Shown here one piece after another: positions 11,692 to 23,487 of a DNA stretch of 64,000 bases. The position numbers and the translations under genes are program-made. The stretch is from Punica granatum (lineage: Eukaryota; Streptophyta; Magnoliopsida; Myrtales; Lythraceae), in contig NC_045129.1 of assembly GCF_007655135.1 (NCBI RefSeq), positions 19,008,274 through 19,072,273 on the forward strand, written 5' to 3'. Positions within the stretch are counted from its first letter, which is position 1. The number at the start of each line of letters is the position of its first letter. The notes beneath the pieces are model-generated. The model ran no database searches. It saw nothing but the letters and a program-made list of their open reading frames with translations, and was not told the DNA's origin.

Positions 11692-12186
11692 CAACCGCCT
11701 GTATTGGTTCCGCCTACACCAGGCCGCCCCCTCGTACTCTACCTAACGGTGCGCCGACAATCATTGGGGTGCATGTTAAGGCAGGAGGAAGAATCTTCAC
11801 ACATTGAACACGCAATCTACTATCTGAGCAAAAAGTTCACCGACGGAGAATCCAATTATCCGGAAATTGAGAAAATGTGATGTGCATTGGTGTGGGTCAT
11901 GCAAAGACTCCAGCAATACACTCTCTATCACACGATTCGTTTGCTGTCAAAGACGGACCCCTTGAAGTATTTGCTTGGTAGCCCATCCTCCATGCGGAAC
12001 ATCGCCAAGTGGTGTTGTCAATTAACTGAATACGACATTGAATACGTGTCCCGTACCTCGGTTAAAGGGCAGGCGATCACGGATCATTTGGCAGAATTCC
12101 AAATTGAGGACAGCACGCCAATCAATCCCGACTTCTCGGACGATGGAATTCTCCAAGTAGATGACGAGGAAGAGAAACCGGGGTAG
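11692..12186 (+). pseudogene. Element A pol: RNase H end and linker
   Basis: Collinear with F pol 54460-54950. The first part matches the RT-associated RNase H region, including the LSKKF and NYPEIEK words, then a stop (TGA, 11878-11880) replaces the Cys codon seen in F. The following frame, to the TAG at 12184-12186 (a Trp codon in F), encodes the RNase H tail and the linker with the EYVSRTS and ADHLAEF-like words that precedes the second RNase H in Tat/Ogre elements. The product would act in minus-strand DNA synthesis and RNA removal. It is dead in this copy. Confidence 0.8.
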
Positions 12187-12437
12187 AAGATGTACTTTGA
12201 CGGTGCCGTCAACTCCACGGGGTCCGGCATCGGCGTAGTGCTAATATCCCCGGACGCTATTACCCGGTGGCGGCAAAGATCGACTTCTCGTGCACTAATA
12301 ATGTGGCCGAGTACGAGGCATGCATCCTCGGCTTACAAGCGGCAATCGACTTCAAGGTGAAAGAGCAAGAAGTATTCAGCGACTCTATGCTCACAATCTT
12401 CCAGACATAGGGACAGTGGAAGACAAAGGATGCAAAG
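12187..12437 (+). pseudogene. Element A pol: second RNase H domain (broken)
   Basis: Homologous to F 54947-55194, the additional RNase H domain (YFDGAVNSTGSG motif) that characterises the Tat/Ogre lineage. Compared with F it has a 4-bp deletion near 12256 that shifts the frame and a TAG at 12408-12410 where F has Leu. The domain cannot be made intact from this copy. Confidence 0.8.
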
Positions 12438-13904
12438 TTGGTGCCATACCACGAGTACCTCGAGAAGTTAGCGGAGAACTTCGAAGACATCTCGTTCACC
12501 TATACCCCACGCATGACAAATCAGTTCGCAGATGCGCTTGCAACGCTCGCCTCCATGGTGAGCATCACGAGGGAAAACCTTATCGAGCCCCTTGAGATTG
12601 AGATATCCGAAGGACCGGCGCACTGCAACGCAATCGAAATGTCCGAGGCAAAGCCGTGGTACGAAGACATTAAGAATTTCTTACAAACCGGCCAATACCC
12701 TCCTTTCGCCGACCGCCGCGATCGAAAGACGCTCAGGCACCTCGCGATACACTATTTTTTGAGCGGTGAGATACTTTACCGCCGTTCCTTCGACTCCACA
12801 CTCCTTCGGTGCATCGAGGAGCACGAATCACGACGTCTCATGGAGGAAGTGCACGGGGGAAATTGTGGACCCCATATGAATGGTCTCATGCTCGCTAAGA
12901 AGATTATGCGCTTAGGCTACTATTGGTCCACCATGGAGACTAATTGTGTGAAGCATGTCAGACATTGCCACCGATGTCAGGTCTACGCCGATCAGATCAA
13001 AGCACCGCCCAATGAACTACGCCCCATGACGGCACCATGGCCTTTTTCAATGTGGGGAATGGATGTTATTGGCCCGATCAACCCCAAAGCGTCTAACAGA
13101 CATATGTTTATCTTGGTGGCAATTGATTACTTCACCAAATGGATCGAGGCTACCACTCTCGCGTCGGTCACTGCAAAAGCCGTGGCCCGTTTTCTCAAAC
13201 GCGATGTCATTGCCCGGTATGGAGTCCCGGCGACGATCATCACGGATAATGCCAAGAATTTGAACAACAAAGTCATCGACGAGCTCTGTGCCCAATTCAA
13301 GATCCAGCATCGCAATTCCACCCCATACCGTCCACAAATGAATGGTGCGGTGGAAGCTGTGAACAAGAACATCAAGAAGATCATTGAGAAAATGACGGTG
13401 AATTACAAGGACTGGCACGAAATGCTCCCTTACGCTCTCTTGGCATACCGAACGTCAATCCGGACTTCCACGGGGGCAACCCTATATTCCTTGGTCTACG
13501 GCATGGAAGCAGTACTCCCAATTGAGGTTGAAATCCCTTCCATGAGGATCCTTGCCGAAGCCAAACTTGAAGAAGCAGAATGGGCAAAACAACGTTACGA
13601 ACAGTTAAACTTCATTGATGAAAAGAAACTGAAAGCGCTATGCCATGGACAGTGCTACCAGCAAAGAATGGCTCGAGCATTCAACACGAGAGTCCGTCAC
13701 CGCGAATTCAACCCCGGTGACCTCGTTTTGAGGAAAGTCCTACACGTCACGCCGGGCTCCCGGGGAAAGTTCTCGTACAAATACGACGGACCCTTTGTTG
13801 TCAAGGAGACCTTTTCCGGGGGAGCCGTCATTTTAAGCGACATGGACGGGACTGAAAATGCGCTCCCGGTCAACGCTGATGCCATCAAGAAATATTATCC
13901 ATGA
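12438..13904 (+). CDS. Element A pol: second RNase H C-terminus and complete integrase
   Basis: An open frame of 488 codons. Residues 1-60 finish the second RNase H. Residues 139-180 form the integrase zinc module (His139, His146, Cys177, Cys180). The catalytic core has Asp209 (GMDVIGP), Asp270 (IITDN) and Glu306 (GAVEAVN), with 35 residues between the last two as expected of DDE integrases. A C-terminal DNA-binding region with a KYDGPFVV motif ends at the stop before the 3' UTR. The frame is the 3' end of a polyprotein, not a free-standing gene; the ATG at 12438 is internal. It has no stop of its own and is the best preserved integrase of this family in the window, but everything upstream is broken. 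It would integrate retrotransposon cDNA in the nucleus. Confidence 0.9.
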   Translation: MVPYHEYLEKLAENFEDISFTYTPRMTNQFADALATLASMVSITRENLIEPLEIEISEGPAHCNAIEMSEAKPWYEDIKNFLQTGQYPPFADRRDRKTLRHLAIHYFLSGEILYRRSFDSTLLRCIEEHESRRLMEEVHGGNCGPHMNGLMLAKKIMRLGYYWSTMETNCVKHVRHCHRCQVYADQIKAPPNELRPMTAPWPFSMWGMDVIGPINPKASNRHMFILVAIDYFTKWIEATTLASVTAKAVARFLKRDVIARYGVPATIITDNAKNLNNKVIDELCAQFKIQHRNSTPYRPQMNGAVEAVNKNIKKIIEKMTVNYKDWHEMLPYALLAYRTSIRTSTGATLYSLVYGMEAVLPIEVEIPSMRILAEAKLEEAEWAKQRYEQLNFIDEKKLKALCHGQCYQQRMARAFNTRVRHREFNPGDLVLRKVLHVTPGSRGKFSYKYDGPFVVKETFSGGAVILSDMDGTENALPVNADAIKKYYP

Positions 13905-15283
13905 CCACCCATGTTGTATCTCAATTGCCGGACCTTGTGTCCGTTCCTTTCATAACATCTTTTTCATTCATCCATGACCACCCATACTCTCGTCATTCTC
14001 TCCACCACGATACCTTCCCGAGAGAAAAGAAGAATAATTTCTCCCGCTAGGTCGAAAACCTCCCCGAGGCGGCTTAGGCAAAAGTTAGGGAACGAGGGGC
14101 ACGACTTAAAATCCCGCAAATGGGAGCCGTGGCAAAAGGAGAGCATAAATCATTTCCTCGCTAGGTCGAAAACCCTCAGAGAGCGGCCTAGGCAAAAGTT
14201 AGAGGAACCGAGAGGTGCGATCTCACCCAAAACACGGGTAATCGTAGCAAAAGGTGAGCATTCATGTGAGAAAAATCAAATAAAACACCCCGCTAGGTTA
14301 TCACGCATCTCGTGGCCTAGGCAAAAGTTAGGGGACAATGTCGGCGCGACCACGAAAGAAAGGCAACACTTCTCCGTGAAGCTACACCGAGTAGTGGTTC
14401 GGCATTCTTCGACGTAAGCAAACTCTCTTCGGTTATCCAGGCTCGAGACTCGCCTCGAAATGGGGTCGAATCAACGTATCCTTGATTTGGAGGATCCCAT
14501 AAGATCCCTCCCTTTACCGTTATGCATATTCCACGGGTTACTCGTTCCAAAAAAGTCATTCTCCGATAGGGACACGACCGCCCTCCAACGGTCACCAATA
14601 GCAAATCCCCGATGCATCTTTACATAGATTTCTCTTACACATCATGGTTTCGTCGATGGAGCACAGCTGAAATCCTTTGTAGGTTTCCTTTTCTCCGCGC
14701 GCAGGTGCAGTCGGGAACCCTGATAGGCATCTTCTCCCCGACGGACGTGCGATTGGCTCATGTAGCAGGTCGCAACCTCAAGCCGAGTGGAGGGCCCTAG
14801 CAAAGAGAAGGAAAGCCACCCGATTCCCGTTCAAACCGCAAAAAATAACTCTTGGCGTCGCAAACACTTCCTTTTACTTGTGCTTACAAATCGCTAATAA
14901 TCCCATGACTTACTAATGATGTCAGGATCACAGGTACAACAAATGCAAGAACTACGACGGACTCTGATTTCCAACTCCTCGGGATATGTAGGCGCTCTAC
15001 CCCAGAGCTCGAGTCCCTCATCGCACGACCGGGGCATCCTCAGCGAAGCAGCCGCCTCAGCGCGAGACCGGTCCTGGACAAATCAAAGACCTCGGGGCTA
15101 CGCGTAACACCGTCATCAAACAAGCACCTCGGTCACACGATGATTCGCAAGCCATAATCACCATTGCATCACCCCAGCGTGATCTTGGCTGAGTGTCAAG
15201 CGAACTGTCCTTTCAGCGCAAAGCACTATTCCTTAACACCGATCTTTGCTCCTGCATTCCATGCACTTCGCCACCACCATCTT
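13905..15283 (+). other. 3' UTR of element A, upstream part, with three hairpin motifs
   Basis: Non-coding. Three copies of a block beginning GCTAGGTCG (or GCTAGG) and ending CGGCCTAGGCAAAAGTTAG lie at about 14043, 14158 and 14291. Each can fold with CTAGG pairing to CCTAG. F has the same triplet at about 56799, 56913 and 57042. From 14340 to 15283 the sequence follows F 57080-57620 until the tandem array replaces it. Confidence 0.75.
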
Positions 15284-16199
15284 GCACTGCACGGGCCCAT
15301 AAACCCGTGTCCTTACTTTTCCATGCACCGCACGGGCCCATAAACCCGTGTCTTTACTTTCCATGCACCGCACGGGCCCATAAACCCGTGTCTTTACTTT
15401 CCATGCACCGCACGGGCCCATAAACCTGTGTCCTTACATTTCCTGCACCGCACGGGCCCATAAACCCGTGTCTTTACTTTTCTCGCATCGCACGGGCCCA
15501 TAAACCCGTATCTTTACTTTTCTCGCATCGCACGGGCCCATAAACTCGTGTCTTTACTTTTCGAGGACCGCACGAGCCCATAAACCCGTGTCTTTACTTT
15601 CTGGCACCGCACGGGCCCATAAACCCGTGTCTTTACTTTTCTGGCATCGCACAGGCCCATAAACCCGTATCTTTACTTTTCGCGCACCGCACGGGCCCAT
15701 AAACCCGTGTCTTTACTTTCCCTGCACTGCACGGGTCCATAAACTCGTGTCTTTACTTTCTCGCATCGCACGGGCCCATAAACCCGTGTCTTTACTTTTC
15801 TTGCACCGCACGGGCCCGTAAACTCGTGTCTCTACTTTTCTCGGACTGCACGGGCCCATAAACCCGTGTCTTTACTTTGCCTGCACCGCACGGGCCCATA
15901 AACCCGTGTCCTTACTTTTCTCGCATCGCACGGGCCCATAAACCCGTGTCTTTACTTTTCCTGCACCGCACGGGCCTTTAAACCCGTGTCTCTACTTTTC
16001 TCTCACCGCACGGGCCCATAAACCCGTGTCTTTACTTTTCGCGCATCGCACGGGCCCATAAACCCGTGTCTTTACTTTCCCTGCACTGCACGGGCTCATA
16101 AACCCGTGTCTTTACTTTTCCCACACCGCACGGGCCCATAAACCCGTGTCTTTACTTTTCTCACACCGCACGGGCCCATAAACCCGTGTCTTTACCCGT
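15284..16199 (+). repeat. 40-bp tandem array, about 23 copies, each with a hairpin
   Basis: The core GCACGGGCCCATAAACCC recurs every 40 bp (for example 15330, 15370, 15410, 15450, 15490) from 15289 to 16168, with single-base slips. Each unit contains CACGGG and CCCGTG separated by 8 bases, a 6-bp inverted repeat. The array lies in the 3' UTR where F and C have an unrelated 32-bp array. Confidence 0.95.
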
Positions 16200-16446
16200 G
16201 CCTTTGCTTTCCATAAACCCGCAATTTATTGCTTTAAGTCTGATTCCCCTTCTTCCTATTCACTAATTCCGACATCTGTTCAATACATTTAGGTACGTAT
16301 GCTTAATTTCTTCCCACTCATCCAAAGCTTAGGAACTAGCGGCCATTAGGAGAGAGGTCGAAGCGGTCGCCGGAACCAAAAAGGGTTGCTTCTCATAATC
16401 TTTGGCTGCACCCTCTATTCGAGCACGCAGTCAAAGAGGGGCAAGC
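16200..16446 (+). other. End of element A 3' UTR with PPT (16433-16446)
   Basis: AAAGAGGGGCAAGC ends exactly at the LTR start. The 100 bp before it (AGGTCGAAGCGGTCGCCGG and a GGTTGCTTCTCATAATCTTTGG block) match the F segment before its PPT. Confidence 0.8.
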
Positions 16447-19400
16447 TGTCAGCACCCCATTTTGGTCCACCGGCTCCGACAGAGGACTTCCGACCAAAGC
16501 TCGGGTCACTATTCATAATCGAAAAACCGGAGGTAAACTTGCGGGCACAGAGTCATGAATAACAAGAGAAAAGCAGGGTCCACTTGGAGAGCACGAGAGG
16601 GCAATCGGAGGAGTGAACAGACGACGAGCCCCGAAAACAGCAGAGACCCGCACTGTGGCACTATTTATCACCGAATTACCGGAGCATCGAAAGGTGCCCA
16701 TTGTGGGACTCTAAAAATCCCTCCAGCTGCCAAAGTGACAAATGACACATCCGGGCGCGTTTCGGAGGCATCATGCTTAAGCCGGGACACCCCCGAATTC
16801 TCACAGACGCCTTTCTAACAGGGCTCCCGGAAGGCCCGATCCACTGACAAGTAAATGACACCTGGAAATGGGCCTGCACGCATCCGGGGACCACCGGGAT
16901 CATGGAACAAGTCTCAGATGGCCTTTCGGAACCCGACTTGGTTTCCCGATGGACGTTTCAGTAGTCACAAACGCCTCTCGGCGGATCTTCGGGGCATATT
17001 CATGGCAAACAGAGATCACAGCGGTCCCCGAACACCTCGAGACATTCGGGGAACACTAAGGAAGCCCCGGTCGCAAGTCCCTAGGTCTCCTCCGGCTAAC
17101 GGTCTTCGGTCAGGGACGGCGAGCCAACGATCCCGCACAAGACAAAAGGCTCACCGAGACGAGCACTACGATGCACAATGGAGCAATTGGAGAACGGGGA
17201 CACTCAACTCCACTCTGAACATCCAAACGGGGCAAAACCGACTCTCGAGGCACCGAGTCACCCGAACATTCGTTCACATGACATATGGCGATATTAAGCT
17301 CATTCAAATCCTCTTCGTGCAAGCATTCCAAATCTATTAATTAATCGGACATCGGACATCGGACGCGCGTCCAATCAAGTCTCGAGCTTTTCCCGGCTTT
17401 TCTCTTAGTCGAATGGGACCCACAGCTCAGCCAAGCCAAGCCACCAAGCCACGGCTCAAACCTAAGATCTCGGCTCAATCTCCAAGCCGCGGCTTGGCCG
17501 CAATTAGCCTCGGCTCAATCCCAAGGCCGGCGGCTCCAAGCTTCAAGAAGCTCCCCCCCTCCACAAATTTCAAATTCCTTCTTACACCCATCACTTCCTA
17601 TCACTTCTCCATCACTTCCCATCAACTTTCCCTTCCTTTCCCCACACTCAACATGACTATTTCCCCTCCCTAATCCCTTGATATTTTCGGCAGCCCCCTT
17701 AAACCCCCCAAAACCGCAATTAGCTTCCCTTAATCGAGCCATTAAGCTAGTCTATAAAGCCCCATTCATCATTAAGCTTAATCACTTCTTCATTCTCACT
17801 CTCTCTCAAGCCAATTTCTCTCTAGAAAGCTCTCAACCTCCAGCCCTTTTCCTCATCCTCGTACAACCCATCCCAAGGCCGAAACCGGCCAAAATCGACG
17901 GAAAAACCACTCGGTATTCTGATAACCACCCGACCCGACTTAAGCCAAAAATCACCAAACTCCCTAGCCTACATATTTCCCACCCCCTAAGTCCATTTCC
18001 GGGCTTAGATTTTTCATTTGAGGCCCCCAACACCACGTTCCAGCCGTACAAACAATCGGGTCCCGAGACCATCATCGGGTGCACTCAACTTCAACAACGT
18101 GCCATTTCCTCCCACGACATCGCCGAGTCGTGCCATCATGCTCAAAGGGTTCCTCATAACTCCCACTCTTCCCCGTGAAGAGGTGGTCACGGTCCGAGAG
18201 CCTTTCAACCGTGCACAACCCCCGTTCCACTCTTTCCCTCTTATCGGGTTCCTTTAATTTTTACTGAGTCTTCTCTCACTGTTTCGGGTTCGTCCAGGCC
18301 TTGGCACGTTCGAGGCTGTCCACCAACGTCTAGATCCGTCTCTTAGGAGTCCAAGGAACCCGACCTTGCATCGTGCCGTGGTCGGAGTCGTCGTGCCAAC
18401 TTCGTTTTCCCCGGCTGCCTCGGACGCCACCTTACGGGTGTCTCACGTCTTCGACATCCAGCCGAGTCTTCCAACTCCCACGACCACTTCCCCGACTCTT
18501 TGCTCGCATTCCGAGGCTAGGTAAGGTTCTTCTACCATTTAGAGAAGATAGGTTCCTCAATGTTTGTTCGTTATAGGGTATTATAGTGATTAATGACGAT
18601 AATGCATGCAAGTTTTCATTTTTATTTACTTTCAAGCATGTTTGTGTCGTTTATCACGTTCATATATCAACATGTCACGTTCACCATGGCTGGAAACTAT
18701 TGAGATCATGGTGGAAGAGGTCCTCATGCCATGGATGGGCCATGAAGGCTCACGATGGGATCCCATTGGAGGGAGCCGTGAGCTTCCTTGGCTCATTCGC
18801 GGATTTGCGGACCTCTTTCCCCCCGAATGCGGTTGGTTCCCGTGTTTAGGGCTTCTTCTTACATTGCATGACTCCAATACACAATGGTAAATGGTTTGAA
18901 TCTAGGGGAATGAGGCCGGCATAAACTCAAGAGAGCCACGGAACCTCTCGGCCGGCCCCCAAGCAACGAGCCGTGAGCTTCCTTAGCTCTCTCTCGGGTT
19001 TATGGTGATCTCATCCTTTCGGATTTGATCGTTTCCATGTTCGTGATGTCCATCCATAATTGCGATATGTAGGCATGATGGGAAATGCCCGAAGTCTAGG
19101 GGGAAGAGGTCTCACGATCTCGGTTGCACCAAGGAGAACTCGCGGCTGCCTCCCACGGAAGAGGGCCGAGAGGTTCCTTGGTCCACCCGTAGCCGTGGAC
19201 CTCTCGTCCCGTGATATCGGATATTTCCCATGATTTATCTTTAAATTTATTATCATACGAATCGATGCCGTTTTATCGGTTCCTTTAAGTATAATGTTTG
19301 CATTCGCGTGACGTGTTTGTTTGTGCACCCAAGACCATGGCGGTATCGATTTATAAAATATGCATTATCTTCACGTGTAACGTTTGATGCTTGCAAGGAG

Positions 19401-21628
19401 TGACTAATATTGGTACGAGGGACCATTCGGAGCTCGAATGGGGTCAAGGGAGTGTTCGGTTACATTTTCCCCAGGGAAGGGCCGAATTCCTCATGACCCT
19501 TTTCGAGTTGAGGGTGGCCCCTTTTGCCGCTTCAAAGTCGATTCTTGGAATTGTTTGCAATCGTATCCCTCGTTCAATTGATAATTACATATTAGAAATG
19601 TATTGGGAATGCTAGTTTCGGACAATCACCCATAAGCCCATGATATTTGAAATCCAAGACCTCAAATCGTCGAATAATTTCACAAAATGGGACAATGGGA
19701 CGTGTCATTCGATTAATTAAATTACTCGGACCAAATAACTGGATAAATTGATTATTAATTCGTAAACGCATCGATGGTTCACGGAATGGCGGAAATACCC
19801 TTTTCTTTAAGAGCTCACAATTTCAAAACACCGAGACGTGTAACACGAATAGAATCGTGTCTAGCGAGTACTCGCGTACTATGACTCGAGTCCGGGCCCA
19901 ATTTGAGGCGGCTCGAGTCGAGACGCGCGAGTCCTTTTTAGACCTCTTCGTGTCACGCGATCTTTAATTTATATGTGGACCACACACGTTTTACTGATCA
20001 AGGGCATAATCGTCAATCCGTGATCCACCGATATCCTAGGCATTAGGGAGTCAGAAACACCTCGATCTATGGACGGAAAGAGGCGACCCATTCGGGTGCG
20101 AGTTTCATTCGCACGGCCAATTCCGTTCATTTTTGGTGTTTCTCTCTCCCTATTGTAGATTCGGTGGTGAGCATTTAATTATCGTTGCAAAACACGAAGA
20201 ATTGGATTAATCATGCATTTGACTTAATTGAACATTAGATAATGGATAGGTGGGATGCTAGATTCCAATCTAGAGTCAAAAATACGAGTTTGGCTAATTT
20301 AGTGAAGCCGCAGTGACACCCCACTGAATAAGAATTCTAAAACAAATCCACACATGTAATTGGCTTAGAACCATATTCTAGCCCACCATCTATGTTTGCC
20401 TAGGTTAGACACATTGTTTGTTAATCAACCCCGGTTAAAAACTGATTAAATCACGTACACTCGACTTAATACACCACTTGTCTGTATTCACCGATATTTG
20501 TCAGTTATTGTCTATTTTTCATTAGTTTGATCAGTTTTCTTCTGTTTTCCATTGACCCTTGCTGATTTGTTGCGGTTCGGGTCCAAACCCATAGGTTACG
20601 TGTTGTACGAGGTCCAACGCCCCAAATCACCGAACACGAGGTCCAACGCCTCCTAACTCACTGAGCGCGTGCAACCCGAGTGCGGAATGGGATCTAGCCT
20701 CGAGTCACCATCACACTCCAAATATGGCCTATGTGGAAGGCAATTTGGATTGGATGTGTGAAACTTGTTTAGATATCACCCAGGAGCTCGATCGGTCTAA
20801 CGGTTACAGTGGGAACTAATCGGTTCTCCTGCAAACCGTCGGTTCGATTGGACCCGACCCCCGGCTCTTTGAGCCCGCGTTACCTTAATTTATTTATCGG
20901 TTGTTCAAAAATACACGGTGAGCCGGGGCGGAATATTGGCCCAATGCAAACCGATCGGGATCCATTTACTTTATTCAATCGTATTCTGTAATTATTCGAG
21001 TGTACATTGTGAGGATTTTATTTGTATATCTATTTATTCATTTGTAAGGATCCCCGATCGGCGAGCGAGAGGTCCGAGCGTCGAATCGGTCGAGTTGGTC
21101 TATTGTCACCAAGAGATGAGTAAGCTCGAATACTCGTGGTCTCGGTTCGCGCAGGGAATCGACCATCACGCTTCGATGAACTGTAACGCTAAGATAGTGA
21201 ACCGATTCCTCGACGCACAAGCCTACTCATCTTTCGGATTATTGGCCCAACTTGATCAATTCATCGACTTTACGGTGTCAAAACGGGCGAGTTAAGTGCA
21301 ACCCTAAATCACGCGGTAAATAAACAAAACGGCAAGCCTAGCAAACTAGAGTATCGAAAGGGCGTGCGGGATATAGGCCCGCATGTAATAGAACCCCCGA
21401 ATTCGGAATTTCCGGTTCCGCATGACCATTGCCTTAGCATTTAGGTGTACCTTGTACCCCTAGACCCGGGCGACTTAACGGCCCTCGACCTACGGGTCGT
21501 AAACAGTAAGTGGCGACTCCTTCTCACGTGCGTCCGTCGCGCGTCCCCGGGAAGGTGGATACTCCCAAGCCGCGTTGCATAGGTTTCGCGCATGCGTGCC
21601 CCGACGAGATAAAATTCGGGTGCGCACA
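16447..21628 (+). repeat. 3' LTR of element A (5182 bp, complete)
   Basis: Starts TGTCAGCACCCCATTTTGG and ends GGGTGCGCACA, with the family TG...CA termini. It contains AGCCGCGGCT-type palindromes at about 17425-17540, a TATA box at 17753-17758, AATAAA at 21319-21324, a GTGCGGG/CCCGCA stem just after it, and a PBS-like TGGCGACTCC at about 21511. It is followed by element D sequence. Confidence 0.9.
17753..17758 (+). promoter_or_regulatory. TATA box of LTR A
   Basis: TATAAA, 1.3 kb into the LTR, in the same position as the TATA boxes of E (32209), F (59430) and D (27164, minus). Confidence 0.65.
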
Positions 21629-22871
21629 CGCGGCTCGCGGGATCGGGACGATCTGGGGCTGCTGCGGCGACGTCGATCCCTGTGAATTGAACTGAGCCAC
21701 GTATGCTGATGTGGCGGAAAGTGCTTTCTCTTCATCGGTAGGATGCTCGGGGAAGTAGAGGCGTTGTATGATGCTAGCGTCCCGTTGACGGTGAATCTCT
21801 CGGATTTGTAGGAACCTTGCAGGCGCCGTAGATGTTGGGTCGGCCCATTGGATGCGGTAGGGTAGGCGGTCTATCTCGGCAGGGATGTCCTGTAGGCCAC
21901 CGAGTTGTCTGATTACCCAGCCGGGGAATATGAGCGTGCTTCCCAAGTGCCTGAGGAGAGGGACTCCCACAATTCCGGGACATCCTGTGATCATGGGGCC
22001 GTCGGGATTCCAATGAGCGACCCATAGAAACCGCGCGGGTGTTAACTCGCGCAAGAAGTGCCTCCATTTCGAGAAACTGCGCTCGGGAGGTGGAAAGACT
22101 GAAACCAGGCACGCAATTAGCGAACGCTCATCCGCAATGTAGGAGAAGGGGTGTGATGAGCAAAAGGGGCGGCTATGTGCGAGGAGCCAAACTTGTAGGA
22201 GGTGTGGGGATCCCCTCATCCTGCCGTGCCGAACCTCCCTAACATAGTCTATAAACCGGACGGTCTCGGCTAGTAAAGCCTCCACATAGCTATGGCCTCC
22301 TATCGCTTGGAGGACAACTTGGGCTATAGCCCTATCAATGAGGTTTGGTACGTGCGGGAATAGGAGTGTTCCGAAGATCAATAGCAGGAATCCGTGACAT
22401 GCGTCGCGTTGGTAGGATCCTGTCGAAGGCGTCAGTGCACGGAGAAGCATCCAGTCTACGAGCCATGCGATCCTAATACCGTGATCCCATCCTTGATGAA
22501 GCTCGTGGTGGGCCTCCTGGACGGGTATGCCTAGGAGGGTATACAGTTGACTCCGAATCACGGCGAACGGGTTAGGTATAAAGATGCCTTGAGTGGTAGG
22601 TGTAGGCCTTTGGATGAGCGCCGTATACTCCTCGATTGTGGGTGTCAGCTTTGTCCCTTGGAAGTTGAACACTGCGTGTTGGGGATCCCAAAACTCGATG
22701 GCAGTCCTCAAGAAGATCCAGTCCACCGAGACTTCAGCGAACATGACCACGTCTCCGACGATGCCTTGAATGAAGGAGTGGTCCACCAGGCGGAGTGTCC
22801 TCCAAATGCGCATGATTTCTTGCCTAGGCGGTGTGATTGACTTGAGCCTAAGGTCGGGAGCTGCGGTCCAT
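21629..22871 (-). pseudogene. Element D ORF1 (DUF7745-like), truncated by element A
   Basis: The frame is open from 22813 to the A insertion, about 395 codons, and is closely similar to F ORF1. It shows the WRTLR...FIQGIVGD start, the WIFLRTAIEFWDPQHAVF block and the IEEYTALIQRP motif typical of the DUF7745 proteins found in plant giant retrotransposons. The role of that protein is unknown; it lies upstream of gag in Ogre-type elements. The start codon used by F maps to 22871, but D lacks two bases just after it, so the frame would have to start at an internal ATG (22813). The coiled-coil tail is missing: the frame runs on into A's LTR for about 34 unrelated codons. Apart from these two defects no stop is seen. 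Confidence 0.8.
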
Positions 22872-23487
22872 TCTTACCTAAATGGAGGAGATGTCGGTTC
22901 AACGTTTTAAGAATCAAACCAATGTAATTTCCTAGGTTGTTTTGAAAACAATGCATGCGGTGCGGAAAGATAAACTATAACCGTAGTCTTTACAATATAC
23001 ATCTCTTAAGAAAAACAACAAAAGGCCCGTCCTAAAAGAAAACTACGGGCCGACTCAAAGACTCGACTTTGGGGTCGGTTGACAGCATGGAGGCAAAAGT
23101 TGGTCCAGTATGACAGTCCCTGTGTATGCATGGTTTCGGAGCTATTGGGAGAACCGCTAACTAGGGATAGGAGCTCCCGATACAAGGGTGTGAATTCCTT
23201 GAAATCAAGCGAGGATCTTTGGGGGCCGGTTCGGTGGCATAGCCGACTCGATTCGTTCCCTTACTCGAAACCTCTGACTAACCTAGCTTCCTATGTTGGT
23301 GCCCATGGGATTTCAGACAAGGTATCTAGAAACTCGCTAGGATGATGCGATGCAAATGCGTAAAATAAATGTGCGCAAAATAAACGTGCTTAAAATAAAT
23401 GTACATAAAGCGATAAATAAACATGCAAGCAAGCAAACGGAATCGAGCCCAAACCCATTAAGTATGTCCCCAGTGGAGTCGCCAAGC
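22872..23487 (-). other. 5' leader of element D with PBS (23467-23484)
   Basis: The reverse complement of 23467-23484 is TGGCGACTCCACTGGGGA, three bases from the LTR end. The rest matches F 46990-47573 with many substitutions. No coding content is seen. Confidence 0.85.

Larger units (their letters stand above)
11687..21628 (+). mobile_element. Element A: Ogre/Tat-like retrotransposon, 3' half (pol to 3' LTR)
   Basis: Contains the RT-associated RNase H end, a second RNase H, complete integrase, 3' UTR with hairpin motifs, a large 40-bp tandem array, PPT and a complete 3' LTR. Its 5' half must lie left of the window, beyond B and C. Its 3' LTR is followed by the ORF1 of element D on the opposite strand, so A inserted into D; the expected TSD is CGCGG (21629-21633), with its partner copy outside the window. 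Coding parts carry several stops and a 4-bp deletion. Confidence 0.85.

Noticed and set aside
15284..16199. CRISPR-like array of short direct repeats with hairpins
   Set aside because: Units are contiguous and the whole 40-bp period is repeated; there are no unique spacers. The setting is a plant retrotransposon 3' UTR.
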